NCBI GenBank assembly: GCA_035569435.1
Contig: DATMNB010000195.1
Location: 1 to 64,000, forward strand
DNA: 64,000 nt
Reading direction: 5' to 3'
DNA from: DASRDS01 sp035569435
GTDB taxonomy: Bacteria; Gemmatimonadota; Gemmatimonadetes; Gemmatimonadales; Gemmatimonadaceae
Shown: piece after piece, positions 50,191 to 59,950 of the stretch
Position numbering within the stretch: the stretch's first letter is position 1
Layout of the letters: every line of letters begins with the position of its first letter
Program-made: the position numbers and the translations under genes
Notes under the pieces: generated by a model
What the model saw: the letters and a program-made list of their open reading frames with translations, nothing else
The model's database searches: none
Told to the model about the DNA's origin: nothing

Positions 50191-53100
50191 TCACACCGTG
50201 ATGGCCATCCCACGATAGATGCGTGAGCGATAACGGCTTTCGTCCTCGCCCACAATCGGCGCGCTCTCCAGCAGCACCGCGCGCGCGAATCGTTCCAGCT
50301 CCTCGGCTGTTTCCGCGGCGTTCTGCGGCTCCTCGACGCGGGCGCGGCGCGTGAGGTTGATCTGATTCACGGGCACCCCGTGAATCAACCGCTCGTTCTC
50401 GACGCCGAGCGTCGCCGTGAGCGCGTGCAGCGTCGTCTTCATGACGTTGGCCAGGGCAAACGCCTCGGGCGATGCCCCCGCCGGCACATCGGGCGCGACG
50501 AGGACGAGCCGCACGTCATCGAGTAACGACACCTTGCGGGCGACCCGGAAGTGGTGCGTCACGTTGCCTTCGACGAGCTCGCGAAACTCCGCCGAGTCGA
50601 GTCGCGACTCGCCATCGGCATCGAACAGGACGTCAGGCAGCGCCGTGAAGGGCGTGGAGATGACGGCCGCCGGATGCCCCCACGCGGCGAGCGCGGCGTC
50701 CATGCCTTCTTCGATCTCCCCTTCTACGACAAGAGTCTCGATCCGACTGCCATCAACGAGCGACCGCACGACCGCTTGCGCCGCGCCCGCCGTGCGCGTG
50801 AGCAACACCACGCGGGCCACGTCGCACTGGGCGATGAACGCCGCCGCCGCGCGGGCCATGTGTGGGACCAAGTGCTCGCCGATCACCCAGACCGTCGTGT
50901 CGCGCATGGCATCCAGCCGGACGCGCTTGGCCCCGCCAAACAACTCGCGCTCGGTGACCGATCGTTCCAGGTGCAACCCGCCCGATGGCTGGAACGTCTC
51001 GCCCGAGACCGCGCGGTCGGCCATGAAGTAGACCGCCGCCAGCGCCACCTCCATCTCGGTTGGCATCTTGCGGAGGTGCAGCATGGAGAGCACGCCCTTG
51101 CGCACTTTGTCCGCCTCGCGCGCGATGTCGGTCGCGGAGAAGAACGGCTCCGGCGGCGCCGCCACCTGCATCGTGTGCGAGGCCACGAGGTACCCACCGA
51201 GCCGGAGCCGGCCCACGAGCTTGGCGGCGATCTCGGATGTCATGAGGAACCGCTCGCACGATGGCCCATCGTGAACCGGGCCGACCCGCCGGTCGATCGC
51301 CACCGCGAGCGCGCGGAGCGGCGCCGGCATCTCGGTCGCGTGCGCCACAGTCCCGACATCGTTGGAGCAGAGCGCATCGAGCGCCGCGCTCGCGCTCACG
51401 CCGGCGCGGATGGACTCGATGACCGCCGCATACACGGCGTTGAGTCGCCGATTCTCGAGAATGAGCTTGCCCCGCCGCTGAAAGAGGCCGGGTTTCCCGC
51501 CGGTCCCGCGCAGCCGGTCCCCATCGACCGGCCCCGGCGAGATGGCGTTGATCTGAATCTCCGGCCCGAGAAATCGCGCCAGGTTCTCGACCAGCGCCCG
51601 CTGCCCGGCCTTGGACACCGCGTAGTCCGCGCGGTTGGGGTACGGGACCGCGACGTACTTTTCCCCGCCGAAGTACGACGACACGTTGACGATATAGCCC
51701 GACCCCTGGCGCTTCATGCGGGGCGCCAGCATCCGAATCAACGAGTAGTTGGAGATGAGATTGGCGTCGAGCGTCGCCCGCCACGCGTCGACCGGCATAT
51801 CGACGACCATCTCCTCGGCGCCCGCCACGCCGGCGTTGTTGATCAGGTAGTCCACGCGCCCAAACACGCGGAGCGTCTCCTCGGCCGCCTGCTCGAGCGA
51901 CGCGTCATTGGCGACATCGACCCCCGCCACATACCGCACGCGATCGCCGGCCGCATAATACCCGATCTCGATCAACTCATCGACGATCCGCTCCCGCATC
52001 TCCGCCAACTGCGCCTCGCCGCGCGCCACGAGCATCACGCGCGCGCCGGCCACAGCCAGCAAGCGCGCGATCTGTCCGCCGATGCCCGCCGATGCGCCGG
52101 TGACGAGGGCGACCTTGCCCAGATGGATGCCCATGAGGCTTTCCATCCAGCCAAACGTCGCGCGCCGCGCGCCGGTGGCTTCGGCGATGGAGTCGGGGAG
52201 GTAGAGATTCACCTGACGAATGCGGCGCGGGCTGTAGAGCAGTCGCGCCGCCTGCCCGGCGGCAAACGGGAGCGCCTCGGCTTCGTGGTTGCTCCAACGA
52301 ATGATCTGGTTCCCCCACTCGACCCAGCGCCGCGTCCCGGCGCGCACCTGCTCCGCGGTCTCATCGCGCCAGACGCGGATCAACTCCTCGGTGGCGGCGC
52401 GCAACAGATCGCCGTAGGCGTTGCCCATGCCATCGTCGCCGTTGCTCATGAAGATCGTGCGGGGGTTGAGCCGCAGCTGATCGCCCCGCGCCGCCCAGTA
52501 CCGCGTCAACGCGCGGGCGATCGCCAGCGCGCCCGTGAGCTCGCCCTCGATGAAATCGTTGAGATCGGCATCGCTGACTTCCGAGAGTGGGGCCCAGAAG
52601 CGGTCAGGCCCGAACGCGGGCAGGATGATCGCACCGCCGATGGTCAGTTGCGTGGCGTCGAGCGCGGGGCCAAGGGTCTCGGGCTTGGTGCGGTCGAACC
52701 GGATGGGGTGGATGCGGCTGTCGCTCCCCGGGATATTGCCTTTGGTACTGCCGGAGGTTTCGAGCGCGTCGATGGCGGTCCGCACCTCGAGGTCGGTGGA
52801 GAAGCCGAGGATGACGCTCGCGCCGCAGCGGGCCTGGACACGGGCCACGGCGAGCGCGTCGCCGACCTGTTCGCCCGCCGCCACGAGCACGGCCGCATCG
52901 GCCGCGTCGACCGTGCGGAGGGCCGGCCGCGACACCCAGGTGCTGCGACTCTCCTGGCGCACGGTCATGCCGTGCGTGATCTCAAAGTTGTGTCCGTTGA
53001 TCGCGGCCGACTCATCGGAGCCGAGAAACACGATCATCGCCGCGACATCGCCGACCGTGGGGCACCTGCGCTCAGGCGGCAGGCCATCACGCACGCGGGC

Positions 53101-53799
53101 CAGGGTCATCATCCCAAAGAAATCCGAGGCGGTCGTCCCGTTTGCTGCGCCTCGCAGCGCATCCATCGATTTGAACACCGACCGAATGCGCTCGCTCTCG
53201 ATCGGCCCCGGGAACACGGTGTTGACGCGGATGCCACGGGGCCCAAGCTGTCCGGCGAGTTGGCGCGACAGGGCGTTGAGCGCGGCTTTGGGGATCACGT
53301 AGGCGGCGCGCCCGTAGTACTGGGTGCGCGAGAAGATCGTCGAGACGTTGATCACCGACGCCCCGGGCGCCAGGTGCGGGGTCGCGGCGCGCACGGCGTT
53401 CCAACTCACGCCCAGAATGTTGCGCGCGGCGTCGGCGACGGTCTCGCCGTCGATCTCGGCGCGCGAGAACGGGAGTTGCGCGATGGGCGCCCGCGGGCCG
53501 GCCGAGCCCGCGTTGTTGACCAGAATATCGAGGCGGCCGCAGTCGGCCAGCGCGTGAGCGATGCCGGTCCGCGTGGCCGCCGGGTCGCCGCCATCAAACG
53601 CCACCACGAACGCCCGTTGGGCCGGCGCCTCCGTCTCGGCGAGCAGGCGCCGGCGGGCGAGATCGAGCTTGGCCGCCGTGCGGCCGGCCATGACGATGGT
53701 CGCGCCTTCGGTGAGATAGCGGCGGCAGATCTCGACGCCGATGTTGCCGGCGGCCCCAGTGATCAGAGCGACCTTGCCACTCAACCGGCCGGTGGTCAT
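50191..53799 (-). CDS. mcr: Bifunctional malonyl-CoA reductase, Chloroflexus type
   Basis: A 1202-residue fusion of short-chain-dehydrogenase units that reduces malonyl-CoA to 3-hydroxypropionate with two NADPH, the key enzyme of the 3-hydroxypropionate bi-cycle (the Chloroflexus aurantiacus enzyme is about 1220 residues). The N-terminal half (malonate-semialdehyde reductase) has TGAAGNIG (14-21), LVNNAGSAG (93-101) and catalytic Ser153, Tyr167 and Lys171. The C-terminal half (CoA-dependent malonyl-CoA reduction) has VTGASAGIGGQ near 561 and ADYAVSKAGQRA near 725. Long collinear stretches such as INVSTIFSR, YFGGEK.. and QINAISPGPV..GDRLRGTG match the Chloroflexus enzyme. It ends IYRGMAITV, also as in that enzyme. 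ATG overlaps the pcs stop by 4 bp. Confidence 0.95.
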   Translation of the reverse strand: MTTGRLSGKVALITGAAGNIGVEICRRYLTEGATIVMAGRTAAKLDLARRRLLAETEAPAQRAFVVAFDGGDPAATRTGIAHALADCGRLDILVNNAGSAGPRAPIAQLPFSRAEIDGETVADAARNILGVSWNAVRAATPHLAPGASVINVSTIFSRTQYYGRAAYVIPKAALNALSRQLAGQLGPRGIRVNTVFPGPIESERIRSVFKSMDALRGAANGTTASDFFGMMTLARVRDGLPPERRCPTVGDVAAMIVFLGSDESAAINGHNFEITHGMTVRQESRSTWVSRPALRTVDAADAAVLVAAGEQVGDALAVARVQARCGASVILGFSTDLEVRTAIDALETSGSTKGNIPGSDSRIHPIRFDRTKPETLGPALDATQLTIGGAIILPAFGPDRFWAPLSEVSDADLNDFIEGELTGALAIARALTRYWAARGDQLRLNPRTIFMSNGDDGMGNAYGDLLRAATEELIRVWRDETAEQVRAGTRRWVEWGNQIIRWSNHEAEALPFAAGQAARLLYSPRRIRQVNLYLPDSIAEATGARRATFGWMESLMGIHLGKVALVTGASAGIGGQIARLLAVAGARVMLVARGEAQLAEMRERIVDELIEIGYYAAGDRVRYVAGVDVANDASLEQAAEETLRVFGRVDYLINNAGVAGAEEMVVDMPVDAWRATLDANLISNYSLIRMLAPRMKRQGSGYIVNVSSYFGGEKYVAVPYPNRADYAVSKAGQRALVENLARFLGPEIQINAISPGPVDGDRLRGTGGKPGLFQRRGKLILENRRLNAVYAAVIESIRAGVSASAALDALCSNDVGTVAHATEMPAPLRALAVAIDRRVGPVHDGPSCERFLMTSEIAAKLVGRLRLGGYLVASHTMQVAAPPEPFFSATDIAREADKVRKGVLSMLHLRKMPTEMEVALAAVYFMADRAVSGETFQPSGGLHLERSVTERELFGGAKRVRLDAMRDTTVWVIGEHLVPHMARAAAAFIAQCDVARVVLLTRTAGAAQAVVRSLVDGSRIETLVVEGEIEEGMDAALAAWGHPAAVISTPFTALPDVLFDADGESRLDSAEFRELVEGNVTHHFRVARKVSLLDDVRLVLVAPDVPAGASPEAFALANVMKTTLHALTATLGVENERLIHGVPVNQINLTRRARVEEPQNAAETAEELERFARAVLLESAPIVGEDESRYRSRIYRGMAITV

Positions 53800-56700
53800 T
53801 GCGCGGCCCACGCTTCGAGCAGCTCGGTCTTGGTGCGCAGGCCCAGCACGGGGAGCGCGTGGTTGCAGACGTAGCTCGCCCCCGCGTGCCGATTCTCCCA
53901 CATCGCCTGGTGGGCGCCGGGCATGTCGTGCCAGGCGACGACCACGGGCTCGGTGACGTCGAGCAGGCCCGCGTCGACCATCTGGTTCATGCGCACGACT
54001 TCGTAGGCGTTGGAGAGGTGCGTGCCGAGGATCGTCGCCGTTGGCATGAAGATCCGGCGCTGGCGCATCCAGACCTGCGGCGCGTGGAAGGCGTAGCGGC
54101 GGCCGCCCATGTCCTCGACGTAGACGACGCGGCCTGTGAACGGTTTGACGAGCGAGGTTGATGCGCCGAGGGCGTCGTGGCCGGCGCGTTCAACGATGAG
54201 GTCGGGGTAGCCGCGCGGGTTGTCCGGGGACCGGAGGAGTTTGCCGATCGCGGCGCCCAGCGGCTTCATCGTGCGGTCCTGGAAGGCGCGGACGGCCTCG
54301 CGGTGGGCGTCGGTGTCGGTCTTGGGGTCGGGGAGCGGGGGCATCGTCGACGGCCAGTCAAAGTCGTCGCCCTCGCGGCGGTGGAGTCCCGCGAGGGACA
54401 CGACGCCGCGGACGGCCTCGCCAAAGCCCAGGGATTGGACGAACTCGCGTTGGGCGTCGGTGTAGGTGACGACGACGATGCGGGCGTGTGCTGCGCGGGC
54501 GGCCTCGATGCATTCCAGGCCGACGAGGTCGACGAGCGACGACTCCGTGGTCGCGGTGCCGTAGTAGATGAGGACGGCCTCGTTGGGCTGGAGGCCCGCG
54601 CGTCGCAACATTGTCGCTGGCGGTACCGTTCCAGGCTTGCCCACGAAGGTGAAGTAGTACCCCGACGTCGCACCGTAGAACGTGAGCGTGCCCCCGAGTT
54701 CCAGCAGCTGGAACGAACGTGGGAACGCGGTCTCGCCCGCGTGCGACACGACGTAGTCAGCGAGTCTTCCCCCATTTCTGGCCCGGAACTCATCGGCCAA
54801 TACCGTACCAGCCCCCTCCCAGTTTGCGGCATCATCAAGGGGTACAGCGCGAAACACATTCGCAAAGCGCGGGTCCCGCCGGTTGATCGCCGCACTCGCG
54901 CCTTGCGACTCGATGAAGGCCGCGCGCTCCGCCGACGAAACGAGGCCGACGACCGAGAGACCGGCGCGGGCCGCGCTCTTCACGGCTTCGAGCCCGGTCC
55001 CGGTGGCCGCGCCTTCGACAAACACGGTCTTGCCGGGCTCAATGGCGAGCGTGGTGAACAACGCCCGCACGACGGTCCCCAGGTTCAGGACGTAGGAGCC
55101 CGCGGCTTCCAGCGTGAGATCTTGCGGGATCGGAAAGAGCTGCGGCCCCTGGACCTTCACGAACTGCTGATGCGACCCGTCGGGCGTCTCGTAACCCTGG
55201 ATGTGAAAATCAGCGAACATCGGGTCGCGGGCGGCGAGCGGTGAGAGCACGTCGCTCTGCCCCGAGTAGATCGTCACCAGATCGCCGACACGAAGCCGCC
55301 CCTCGGCTTTGACCTCCGACCCGAGTGCGGCGATGAGACCAACCCCGCCCGAGCCCGTGACGTGCGCGTCGGCGTCATGGACATCGAACTGCGACACCGG
55401 GATCCCCGTGATCGCCCAGATGTCGTTGTAGTTGACCTCCGACGCCAACACGTACACGAGCGCCTCGTTTGGCCCGGGCAACTCCACCGGGAGCACCACC
55501 TGGCGCTCGGCCACCGCGGGGTCGCCGTGCCGTGGCGCACCCGTCTCGGGATCGCGCACCGCCGCAAACGCGTACTGATAGCGTGGGATCGGCGTGTGGC
55601 CCGGGAAGAATGGCGACCCGATCGGTAGCATGTCGTCTGCCACGACGGCGCGGCGGGTCGGCAGCGGCGCGCTCCGCTTGTCGAGAAACGCCCGGATGCC
55701 GGCCTTCCCCTCCTCGGGATCGACGACGGCACGCGCGAAGAGCTCGGCTTCGTGCCGGAGCCCGGCATCGAGTCCATGCGTCAGCCCAAACTGTACGGCA
55801 TCGAGCGCCCGCTCGACGGCCAACGACCGACCCGCGTACGCCGCCTGGCGAATGAGGCGCTCGATCTCAGGGTCATCCAGGACGGCGTGCAGTGTCGCGT
55901 TGCTCGGGGTTTGCCAGGTCGCGACCTGTTCGCGGCGGCGGGCCAGTGCCTCGACCAGGGCGCCAGTGCCATCGACGACAAACTGCCGCGCGAGCATCGA
56001 CGCAACGCTCACCACGTCGTCGCTGTGCTCGGCCAACCGATCGATCACGCCGAGGGCGTGCGCGTCGGGCGCGGTGACCGTGCGTCCGCCGATGATGATC
56101 TCCACCGCGTGTCGGAGCCCCGCGACGCCCAGCTGGTCGCTGAGGAGCCGCGGGAGGCGCTGCGTGCCCCCATAGCCCGGGAGGAGCCGAAGCCGAATCT
56201 CCGGTTGGCCAAAGAGAGCCGTTGGCTCGGCGACCCGATAGTGACAGGCCAACGCGAACTCCAATCCCCCGCCCAGCGCCACGCCGTTGATCGCCGCGAT
56301 CCACGGCTTGGCGCTGCGCTCGATCTTGCGGAACGCCAGATGGGCGTTGTTGGGCAACGGGAGCGCTTCCTCGAGCGTGGTCGCCTCATCGAGCAACTGG
56401 CGGATGTCGGCGCCAGCGACGAACGATGACGTGCCATCGCCGGTCACGATCACCGCCCGCACGTCATCGCGGCGACTCAGGTGCTCGACGACGGTATTGA
56501 GCTCGTCGAGCGCCCGCTCGTTGAGGGCGTTGACGGGAGGGTTCGTCACCGTGACCGTCGCCACGCGTACGTTGGGCGTCACGACATTGTACTGCACGCG
56601 AAAGTACCGGTAACTCTGGAGCAGCCGTTGCTCCTCACTCACGCGTTGTCGCGCGCGCCAGCTCTCGATCGCGACGCGGAGCTCCGTCAGACTCTCGGGG

Positions 56701-59087
56701 TTCTTGAGCGTCGTGGCATCGCCGACCGGCTGGTCTTCGACGAGCGCGCGGACCATGCGGCGCATGTACTTGCCGCTCCGCGTCTCGGGAAACTGCGAGA
56801 CCTCGATAAAGTCCGACGGCACGGCCACGGCGCCTTTCTCCTGTCGCACCAACTCGGCGAGCCGGCGCCGATCCTCCACGGTCAGGCGTCGCGACGTTTT
56901 CACGAACGCGATGGGCGTCAATCCCTTCTCGCGGTGCGGCGCGCCGACGACCACGACATTGCCGACCGGCGAGTCGGGATTGACCTGCTTGTCCCGCAGG
57001 ATCGCGCCTTCAATCTCTTCGGTCCCCATGCGATGGCCGGAGACGTTGATCACGTCGTCACTCCGGCCGTGGAGGCTAAAGCTGCCGTCCTCGTACTGGA
57101 CGGCGAAATCGCCCTGCGTGTAGACCAATGCGCCCGGCCACCGTTGCCAGTACGTCTTGGCGTACCGCGCGTCATCGCCCCAGATGGTCCGCGCAAGGTA
57201 CGGGTAGGGCGCCAGGATGACGATCTCGCCTTTTTCCCCCGGCGCCGCCGACCGGCCCTCGGCATTCCACACGTCGCCGATCACCCACGGCAGCGGGTAC
57301 GTGTGCCCATCCGCCCGCAGCGGGAAATCGGCATTCCCATAGAAGTGCGTCCAGGCGATCCCGCCGTGCTCGGTGGCCCAGTAGGAGTTGGTATACTGGG
57401 GCGTCACCAACTCCATGCCATACTGCTGCACCGCCGGCGACACCGGCTCGGCGCAGAACGTCGCCACGCGCAGCGACGAGAGATCGTACTGTCGCACGTC
57501 GAGCTCATTCTGGGCGTCCTGCATGACCGTCTTGAGAAAGGTCACGCCGGCCTTGAAGATCGTCACGCCGTAGCGCTCGATGATTGAGGCGAACCGCCCG
57601 GCCGAGGGGAAGACGGGCGCGCACTCGGCGATGACCGTCGTGACGCGCGTGGTGAGTGCCGCCGAGATCATGTAGCTCTGCCCGGTAATCCACCCCGGGT
57701 CGGCGATCACGTACATCACGTCGCCGGGATGGGCATCGAAGGCCACGCGCATGGTGTGGGCGATGCCGGCGACCCACCCGCCGTGGACGTGCACGACACC
57801 CTTGGGTTTCCCCGTCGAACCGGACGTGTAGATGAAGAACAGCGGACACTCGGCGTCGACGGGCACCGGGCGCGACGTCGCCCAGATTGCCGCCACGAAC
57901 TCGCGGTCGGGGAGCGCCAGGAGCTCGGCTTCGGTCACCACGTGCACGCCCGCTGCCTGCGCGCGAGACAGCAGGGTCGCGGCCGCCTGCTCGGTCAACT
58001 CGTGGCTCCAGCGATCGCGCTCCGGCCGCCAGAGCAACTCGGGCTGCGCGGTGTGCCGCACGACGACTACTGCCTCGACGCGCGGCGGCGACTCGACGAG
58101 GGCCTGGGCGACCGCCGTGCGGATGCGACTCGCGTGCGCCGCGTCGAGGCCCATCTCGTCGAGCGCGCGGCCGATGCCGCGCATGACGTCACGGCGTTCC
58201 AGGGTGATCTCATCGGCCACGGCCGCGCGCGCCGAAGCGACGAGTCGCTCCGCATCGACATCGAGCGCCAGTAACCGATCGCGGACCAGCGCGAGCGCCG
58301 TCTCGACGGGCACGTAGTTGTCGAGCGCCGGGTCGGTGTACGCCTCCTTGAACGGCACGATCTGCGCGTTCCGATACCCGCCGTCCGCCGTAATGATCAC
58401 GCGCGCGCCGGCGTCGTGGATCCGGTCGCTCAGCGTCTTGTCCGAGAACCCGCCAAAGACGGGCGTGTAGACGATACCGAGTCGCTTGGCGGCCTCGGTA
58501 TAGTAGATCTGCTCCGGGATGTTGGGCATGTTGAGCGCGATCCGGTCGCCGCGCCGGAGCCCGAGCGATTCGAGGGCCAGGGCCGCCTTGGCTGTCTCCC
58601 AGAGGAGCTGCTTGCGCGTGACGGGATACGCCTCGACCGGCCCACCGCGGCCGCCGTCCTGCGACTGGTCCCAGCGATCGCCCTCGACCAGGAGGGCCGT
58701 CTCATCGCCGTGGCCGGCGAGCACGTGCCGGTCGACCTCGTTGAAGGCCGCGTTGGTCAGGGCACCGCTGAACCACCGATAGAACGGCGCGTCGTCGGCG
58801 TCGAACGCCCGCGTCCACGGCGTGTGATCGGCGCCGTACGGCGCGCGCACCGGCGCGCCGGTGCGCGCATCGTATCCGGTCCACGCCTGCGCGGCATCGT
58901 CCCACGTGATCCAGGCGCCCAACGTCGGATCAAACCAGTGGATCTCACGCGCGGCGATCCTGCCGTGAAACGCGCCCGGATCTTGGGCACACGCAGCTCG
59001 TGCCCTCTCCCAGTCCGCGCGCGTGCGGATCGGGTTGACGCTCGGCTTGACGGGGTGGGTGGGGCGCGCCGACGCTCGTGTCGCCAT
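53796..59087 (-). CDS. pcs: Trifunctional propionyl-CoA synthase
   Basis: A 1763-residue fusion that converts 3-hydroxypropionate to propionyl-CoA inside one protein chamber. Domain 1 (about 1-830) is the 3-hydroxypropionate-CoA ligase: FIYTSGSTGKPKGVVH near 419 and the acylation lysine in RSGKYMRRM near 770, with the helical insertion typical of PCS. Domain 2 (about 845-1110) is an enoyl-CoA hydratase: FVAGADIRQLL, NGVALGGGLE near 932 and LPGYGGTQRLPRLL. Domain 3 (about 1180-1763) is an NADPH-dependent acryloyl-CoA reductase of the MDR/CCR type (FVEGAATGTGLEAVKSA). The Chloroflexus enzyme is about 1820 residues. The ATG at 59087 has no ribosome-binding site but TAGTAT six bases upstream. Confidence 0.95.
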   Translation of the reverse strand: MATRASARPTHPVKPSVNPIRTRADWERARAACAQDPGAFHGRIAAREIHWFDPTLGAWITWDDAAQAWTGYDARTGAPVRAPYGADHTPWTRAFDADDAPFYRWFSGALTNAAFNEVDRHVLAGHGDETALLVEGDRWDQSQDGGRGGPVEAYPVTRKQLLWETAKAALALESLGLRRGDRIALNMPNIPEQIYYTEAAKRLGIVYTPVFGGFSDKTLSDRIHDAGARVIITADGGYRNAQIVPFKEAYTDPALDNYVPVETALALVRDRLLALDVDAERLVASARAAVADEITLERRDVMRGIGRALDEMGLDAAHASRIRTAVAQALVESPPRVEAVVVVRHTAQPELLWRPERDRWSHELTEQAAATLLSRAQAAGVHVVTEAELLALPDREFVAAIWATSRPVPVDAECPLFFIYTSGSTGKPKGVVHVHGGWVAGIAHTMRVAFDAHPGDVMYVIADPGWITGQSYMISAALTTRVTTVIAECAPVFPSAGRFASIIERYGVTIFKAGVTFLKTVMQDAQNELDVRQYDLSSLRVATFCAEPVSPAVQQYGMELVTPQYTNSYWATEHGGIAWTHFYGNADFPLRADGHTYPLPWVIGDVWNAEGRSAAPGEKGEIVILAPYPYLARTIWGDDARYAKTYWQRWPGALVYTQGDFAVQYEDGSFSLHGRSDDVINVSGHRMGTEEIEGAILRDKQVNPDSPVGNVVVVGAPHREKGLTPIAFVKTSRRLTVEDRRRLAELVRQEKGAVAVPSDFIEVSQFPETRSGKYMRRMVRALVEDQPVGDATTLKNPESLTELRVAIESWRARQRVSEEQRLLQSYRYFRVQYNVVTPNVRVATVTVTNPPVNALNERALDELNTVVEHLSRRDDVRAVIVTGDGTSSFVAGADIRQLLDEATTLEEALPLPNNAHLAFRKIERSAKPWIAAINGVALGGGLEFALACHYRVAEPTALFGQPEIRLRLLPGYGGTQRLPRLLSDQLGVAGLRHAVEIIIGGRTVTAPDAHALGVIDRLAEHSDDVVSVASMLARQFVVDGTGALVEALARRREQVATWQTPSNATLHAVLDDPEIERLIRQAAYAGRSLAVERALDAVQFGLTHGLDAGLRHEAELFARAVVDPEEGKAGIRAFLDKRSAPLPTRRAVVADDMLPIGSPFFPGHTPIPRYQYAFAAVRDPETGAPRHGDPAVAERQVVLPVELPGPNEALVYVLASEVNYNDIWAITGIPVSQFDVHDADAHVTGSGGVGLIAALGSEVKAEGRLRVGDLVTIYSGQSDVLSPLAARDPMFADFHIQGYETPDGSHQQFVKVQGPQLFPIPQDLTLEAAGSYVLNLGTVVRALFTTLAIEPGKTVFVEGAATGTGLEAVKSAARAGLSVVGLVSSAERAAFIESQGASAAINRRDPRFANVFRAVPLDDAANWEGAGTVLADEFRARNGGRLADYVVSHAGETAFPRSFQLLELGGTLTFYGATSGYYFTFVGKPGTVPPATMLRRAGLQPNEAVLIYYGTATTESSLVDLVGLECIEAARAAHARIVVVTYTDAQREFVQSLGFGEAVRGVVSLAGLHRREGDDFDWPSTMPPLPDPKTDTDAHREAVRAFQDRTMKPLGAAIGKLLRSPDNPRGYPDLIVERAGHDALGASTSLVKPFTGRVVYVEDMGGRRYAFHAPQVWMRQRRIFMPTATILGTHLSNAYEVVRMNQMVDAGLLDVTEPVVVAWHDMPGAHQAMWENRHAGASYVCNHALPVLGLRTKTELLEAWAAQ

Positions 59088-59093
59088 TTAGAA

Positions 59094-59099
59094 ATACTA
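59094..59099 (-). promoter_or_regulatory. Candidate leaderless -10 before pcs
   Basis: Minus strand TAGTAT, then TTCTAA, then the pcs ATG. It sits in the 9-bp gap after the barstar gene plus its stop codon. It could give pcs-mcr their own transcript in addition to read-through from the ADH operon; no good -35 element is visible. Confidence 0.35.
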
Positions 59100-59588
59100 C
59101 GCGATGGCGCGTTCGTCGTATGGGGCCTTGGCCGCGCCCAGCCGCTGGCGCAACCGCGCGGCGTCGTCCGGCGTCGCGTGCATGACGATGGAGAACCCGC
59201 GCGCCGGCCGGTCCCAGGGCTCACCGTCGGTGACCGGCGTCGTCCATGTCCGGCGCGCGTTGGCCAGGAGCTCGATCCAGGCCGCGAAGGCCGGCTCGCT
59301 CGCCGGCGTCGAGAGCACGTGCGCGGCATCCTGGATCACGAGGACATACCGGTTGGCCGGCAGCCACTCGAGATCGGTCAGGCACTCGTCGAGGGCCGCC
59401 AGGTTCTCACCGAAGTAGTACGGGAACTGGAGCGCCGCCGCGATCTCGTCATAGAAGCCGGGCGGCTCGGTCATCTTGCGGCCGCGCAGCACGCGGACGG
59501 CGGCTTCGACGTCCTCGCGCGCGGTCGCCCAGGCCCAGTCGGTGAGCGTCGATGCGTCGGAAATCACCAGCGTGAACGGCGCGGTCAT
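59097..59588 (-). CDS. Barstar family ribonuclease inhibitor
   Basis: A 163-residue protein with the barstar fold: FYDEIAAALQFPYYFGENLAALDECLTDLEWLP is the family signature (helix and loop that plug the barnase active site). It has N- and C-terminal extensions (about 35 and 40 residues) beyond minimal barstar. It overlaps the RNase gene by 4 bp (ATGA), so the two are made together. It should be the immunity protein for that RNase. Confidence 0.92.
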   Translation of the reverse strand: MTAPFTLVISDASTLTDWAWATAREDVEAAVRVLRGRKMTEPPGFYDEIAAALQFPYYFGENLAALDECLTDLEWLPANRYVLVIQDAAHVLSTPASEPAFAAWIELLANARRTWTTPVTDGEPWDRPARGFSIVMHATPDDAARLRQRLGAAKAPYDERAIA

Positions 59589-59950
59589 GGTGGGGTGTCA
59601 GGGGTCATGCGGATGAACGTCCGATAGTGGTCGGGCGTGAAGTAGGCGCTGCCGTCGGTGCCGGTGATCAACCGCTCGGCGCCGCGATTGACGCCGCGCA
59701 CCCATGGGTGCACGTCCCATTCCTGGTAGCGGATCGGGGAGCCGTCGGCCGCCACGCGCGGGAGCGTGGCACCGCCGTCTCGTCCATCGTCGAAGAACCG
59801 TGTGCCGCCCCGATAGCCCGCTGGGGCGCGGCCGGTCTGCCGGATGGCGGTGAGCGTCGATCGCGCGTAGTCGGGCACTGCCGTCGTGGTATGATCGGCG
59901 GCAATGCAGGCCGTCATCAGGCCAAACAGCAGGAGCGCGCGCATGATCAT
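59585..59950 (-). CDS. Exported guanyl-specific ribonuclease (barnase/RNase N1 family)
   Basis: A 121-residue ribonuclease. The N-terminus (MRALLLFGLMTAC) is a signal sequence, possibly with a lipobox at the cysteine. The mature domain shows the barnase-like pattern: GGTRFFDDGRDGG, the catalytic glutamate in IRYQEWDVHP, arginines in RGAERLITG and the catalytic histidine in YFTPDHYRTFIRM. It cleaves RNA after guanosine. ATG at 59950 overlaps the ADH stop; the downstream gene is its inhibitor. Such pairs serve in competition or nutrient scavenging; the place in a metabolic operon is unusual. Confidence 0.9.
   Translation of the reverse strand: MIMRALLLFGLMTACIAADHTTTAVPDYARSTLTAIRQTGRAPAGYRGGTRFFDDGRDGGATLPRVAADGSPIRYQEWDVHPWVRGVNRGAERLITGTDGSAYFTPDHYRTFIRMTPDTPP

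Noticed and set aside
50191..53799. Two separate short-chain dehydrogenase genes
   Set aside because: A single continuous frame spans both SDR halves, and the layout matches bifunctional malonyl-CoA reductase.
50551..53874. Very long open frame (about 1100 codons) antisense to mcr, and similar ones antisense to pcs, hisC and the M13 genes
   Set aside because: G+C-rich codon use leaves few stops on the opposite strand; the products are rich in Arg, His and Pro and match no family, while the sense frames are clear enzymes.
53796..59087. Acetyl-CoA synthetase, enoyl-CoA hydratase and alcohol dehydrogenase as three genes or a frameshifted locus
   Set aside because: The frame is uninterrupted and the domain order is exactly that of propionyl-CoA synthase.
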